Origin: Elioraea sp.
GTDB taxonomy: Bacteria; Pseudomonadota; Alphaproteobacteria; Acetobacterales; Acetobacteraceae
Direction: 5' to 3'
Length of the DNA: 64,000 bases
Assembly: GCF_022842375.1 (NCBI RefSeq)
Contig: NZ_JALHPR010000019.1
Coordinates: forward strand, 25,311-89,310
The notes under the pieces are model-generated. The model did no database searches and was not told where the DNA came from. It was given only the letters and a program-made list of their open reading frames with translations. Numbering within the stretch: the stretch's first letter is position 1; each line of letters opens with the position of its first letter. Below are positions 62,422 to 64,000 of this stretch, piece after piece. The position numbers were made by a program, and so were the translations under genes.

Positions 62422-64000
62422 TCAATCCTCGTTCGTGCGCCTGACGAGAATCTCCCGCTTGCCGACATGGTTCGGCGGGCCGACCACGCCCTCCTTCTCC
62501 ATCCGCTCGATCAGGCGTGCGGCGCGGTTGTAGCCGATCTGGAGGTGACGCTGGATGAAGCTGGTCGAAGCCTTGCCCTCGCGCGCGACCAGCGCCACCG
62601 CCTGGTCGTACAGCGAGGTCTCGTCGCCCTCGTCGCCGATGGGTCCGTCGAGCCCGAGCGTCGGCGTTCCCGCACCCGCGTCGGCGATGGTCGCCTCCGC
62701 CTCCGTCACCTCCTCGACATAGTCAGGCTCGCCCATGCTGCGGAGGTGGGCGACCACGCGCTCGACCTCGCTGTCGGACACGAAGGGGCCGTGCACGCGC
62801 ACGATGCGGCCGCCATCGCCCATGCGCAGCATGTCGCCCTGGCCGAGCAGCTGTTCCGCGCCCTGCTCGTTCAGGATGGTGCGGCTGTCGACCTTGCTCA
62901 CCACCCGGAACGAGATGCGGGTGGGGAAGTTCGCCTTGATCACGCCGGTGATGACGTCGACCGAGGGGCGCTGCGTCGCCATCAGGATGTGGATGCCGGC
63001 AGCGCGCGCCATCTGCGCGAGCCGCTGCACGGTCGCCTCGATCTCCTTGCCGGCCACCAGCATCAGATCGGCCATCTCGTCGACGACGATGACGATGAAG
63101 GGCAGCGGGTCGAGCGCGAGCGGCTGGTCCTCGTAGGTCGGCTTGCCCGTTTCGGGGTCGAAACCGGTCTGCACGCGGCGGTGGATCGTCTCTCCCTTCG
63201 CCCGCGCCTCTGCCACGCGCGCGTTGTAGCCGCCCACGTTGCGCACGCCGAGCTGGCTCATCAGCCGGTAGCGGCGCTCCATCTCGCGCACGGCCCATTT
63301 GAGCGCACCGACCGCCTTGGCGGGTTCGGTGACGACGGGGGCGAGCAGATGCGGGATCCGGTCATACACCGAGAGCTCGAGCATCTTCGGGTCGATCATG
63401 ATGAGCCGGCACTCCTCGGGGGAGAGGCGCATCACGAGCGAGAGAATCATCGTGTTGATCGCGACCGACTTGCCCGAGCCGGTGGTGCCCGCGATCAGCA
63501 GATGCGGCATGGCGGCGAGGTCGACGATCTCGGGTGCGCCGGAGATGTCCTTGCCGAGTGCCAGGTTCAGCCGCCCGCGCGCGCGCACCCAGGCCTCTGA
63601 GGAGAACATCTCGGCGAGCCACACGGTCTCGCGCCGCGAGTTCGGCATCTCGATGCCGATGGCGTTCTTGCCGGGAACGACCGCGACGCGCACCGACAGC
63701 ACGCTCATTGACCGCGCGATGTCATCGGCCAGCCCGATGACGCGGGATGACTTCGTGCCGGGCGCGGGCTCGAGCTCGTAGAGCGTGACGACGGGGCCGG
63801 GGCGGATCGCGGTGATCTTTCCCTGCACGCCGAAATCGGCCAGCACGCCTTCGAGCAGCCGCGCGTTGGCCTGGAGGCTCTCCTCGCTCGGCCGGCCCGG
63901 CCGGTGCACGGGTGGTTCGGCCAGCAGGGTGAGCGGCGGCGGGGCCCAGCCGCCGCCGGCAAGCGGCAGGGCGCCCTGCCCGGCCCCTGCCGCACGGCGC
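62422..64000 (-). CDS. ftsK: DNA translocase FtsK, C-terminal part (5' end outside window)
   Basis: At least 525 residues of a DNA-pumping ATPase that clears chromosomes from the septum and activates XerCD at dif. The frame runs open to the window edge. Visible are the alpha/linker end ([19 protein letters not shown]), the RecA-like motor with P-loop [17 protein letters not shown], Walker [14 protein letters not shown] and [22 protein letters not shown], and the gamma winged-helix domain at the C-terminus ([42 protein letters not shown]) that reads KOPS. The N-terminal membrane domain is missing only because the window ends. xerC lies in the same window, 23.5 kb away. Confidence 0.97.
   Translation of the reverse strand, partial: RRAAGAGQGALPLAGGGWAPPPLTLLAEPPVHRPGRPSEESLQANARLLEGVLADFGVQGKITAIRPGPVVTLYELEPAPGTKSSRVIGLADDIARSMSVLSVRVAVVPGKNAIGIEMPNSRRETVWLAEMFSSEAWVRARGRLNLALGKDISGAPEIVDLAAMPHLLIAGTTGSGKSVAINTMILSLVMRLSPEECRLIMIDPKMLELSVYDRIPHLLAPVVTEPAKAVGALKWAVREMERRYRLMSQLGVRNVGGYNARVAEARAKGETIHRRVQTGFDPETGKPTYEDQPLALDPLPFIVIVVDEMADLMLVAGKEIEATVQRLAQMARAAGIHILMATQRPSVDVITGVIKANFPTRISFRVVSKVDSRTILNEQGAEQLLGQGDMLRMGDGGRIVRVHGPFVSDSEVERVVAHLRSMGEPDYVEEVTEAEATIADAGAGTPTLGLDGPIGDEGDETSLYDQAVALVAREGKASTSFIQRHLQIGYNRAARLIERMEKEGVVGPPNHVGKREILVRRTNED

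Overview
The window is a 64-kb piece of a very GC-rich (around 70% by eye) chromosome from an alphaproteobacterium. Several gene orders point that way: atpH-A-G-D-C as a separate F1 cluster without the Fo genes, coxC/ctaE followed by SURF1 and then thrC plus an M16 peptidase, ileS-lspA-DUF3035 lipoprotein, gpmI-ctpA-divergent polysaccharide deacetylase-rppH, and tal-DUF484-xerC. Base composition and protein style suggest Acetobacteraceae or a related Rhodospirillales lineage (Roseomonas/Elioraea-like). That placement is inference. No rRNA, tRNA, CRISPR array, prophage or intact insertion sequence was recognised. Most of the window is ordinary core genome.

Layout. 1-8540 (+): the end of ribF, a guanidinium/SMR exporter, ileS, lspA and a lipoprotein, a lower-GC SMP-30-like lactonase, and a periplasmic M16 peptidase pair (active plus inactive subunit). 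8766-15857 (+): the accessory block. It holds a protealysin-like M4 protease with a long Lys/Pro/Ala tail and an overlapping emfourin-type inhibitor, then three tandem paralogous secreted-type proteins with RTX-like C-termini, then a voltage-gated sodium channel with a TLESWSMG filter. 15931-21185 (+): gpmI, ctpA, a deacetylase-fold protein, rppH and a CMD-family protein. 21235-27687 (-): a 50-aa membrane peptide, a ferritin-like protein and the F1 ATP synthase operon, with three 30-bp hairpin repeats between atpG and atpD. 28051-30590 (+): terC and an amidase. 30595-36551 (-): an EF-hand protein overlapping a five-repeat secreted protein, an arginase-fold protein and priA. 36628-39098 (+): tal, DUF484, xerC, then a tiny promoter/9-codon ORF/terminator unit. 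39129-57841: mostly minus-strand housekeeping genes (lpdA, a PmbA-like protein, M16, thrC, M32 carboxypeptidase, SURF1, ctaE, xthA, LolA-like), plus a candidate structured small RNA near 56.0 kb. 58069-64000: a fourth, dispersed paralog of the secreted family, a Bcr/CflA transporter, a soluble chemoreceptor with reversed domain order, and the C-terminal part of ftsK.

The best candidate for an undescribed system is the family at 10494-14890 plus 58069-59592. These four large proteins lack an N-terminal signal peptide. They share an N-terminal YVLFS...GTR motif and a central core (DWN.IKN, VDVR.K.GD, N.KRGE.DA, W.NTF). They end in an RTX/type-I-secretion-like region with an acidic-then-hydrophobic C-terminus in some members. 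One member lacks a beta-rich module present in the other three. Other items worth following are the five-fold repeat protein whose repeats each carry a cysteine pair with exactly the same spacing, a MITE-like inverted repeat pair placed after priA and ctaE, and the two candidate small transcription units.
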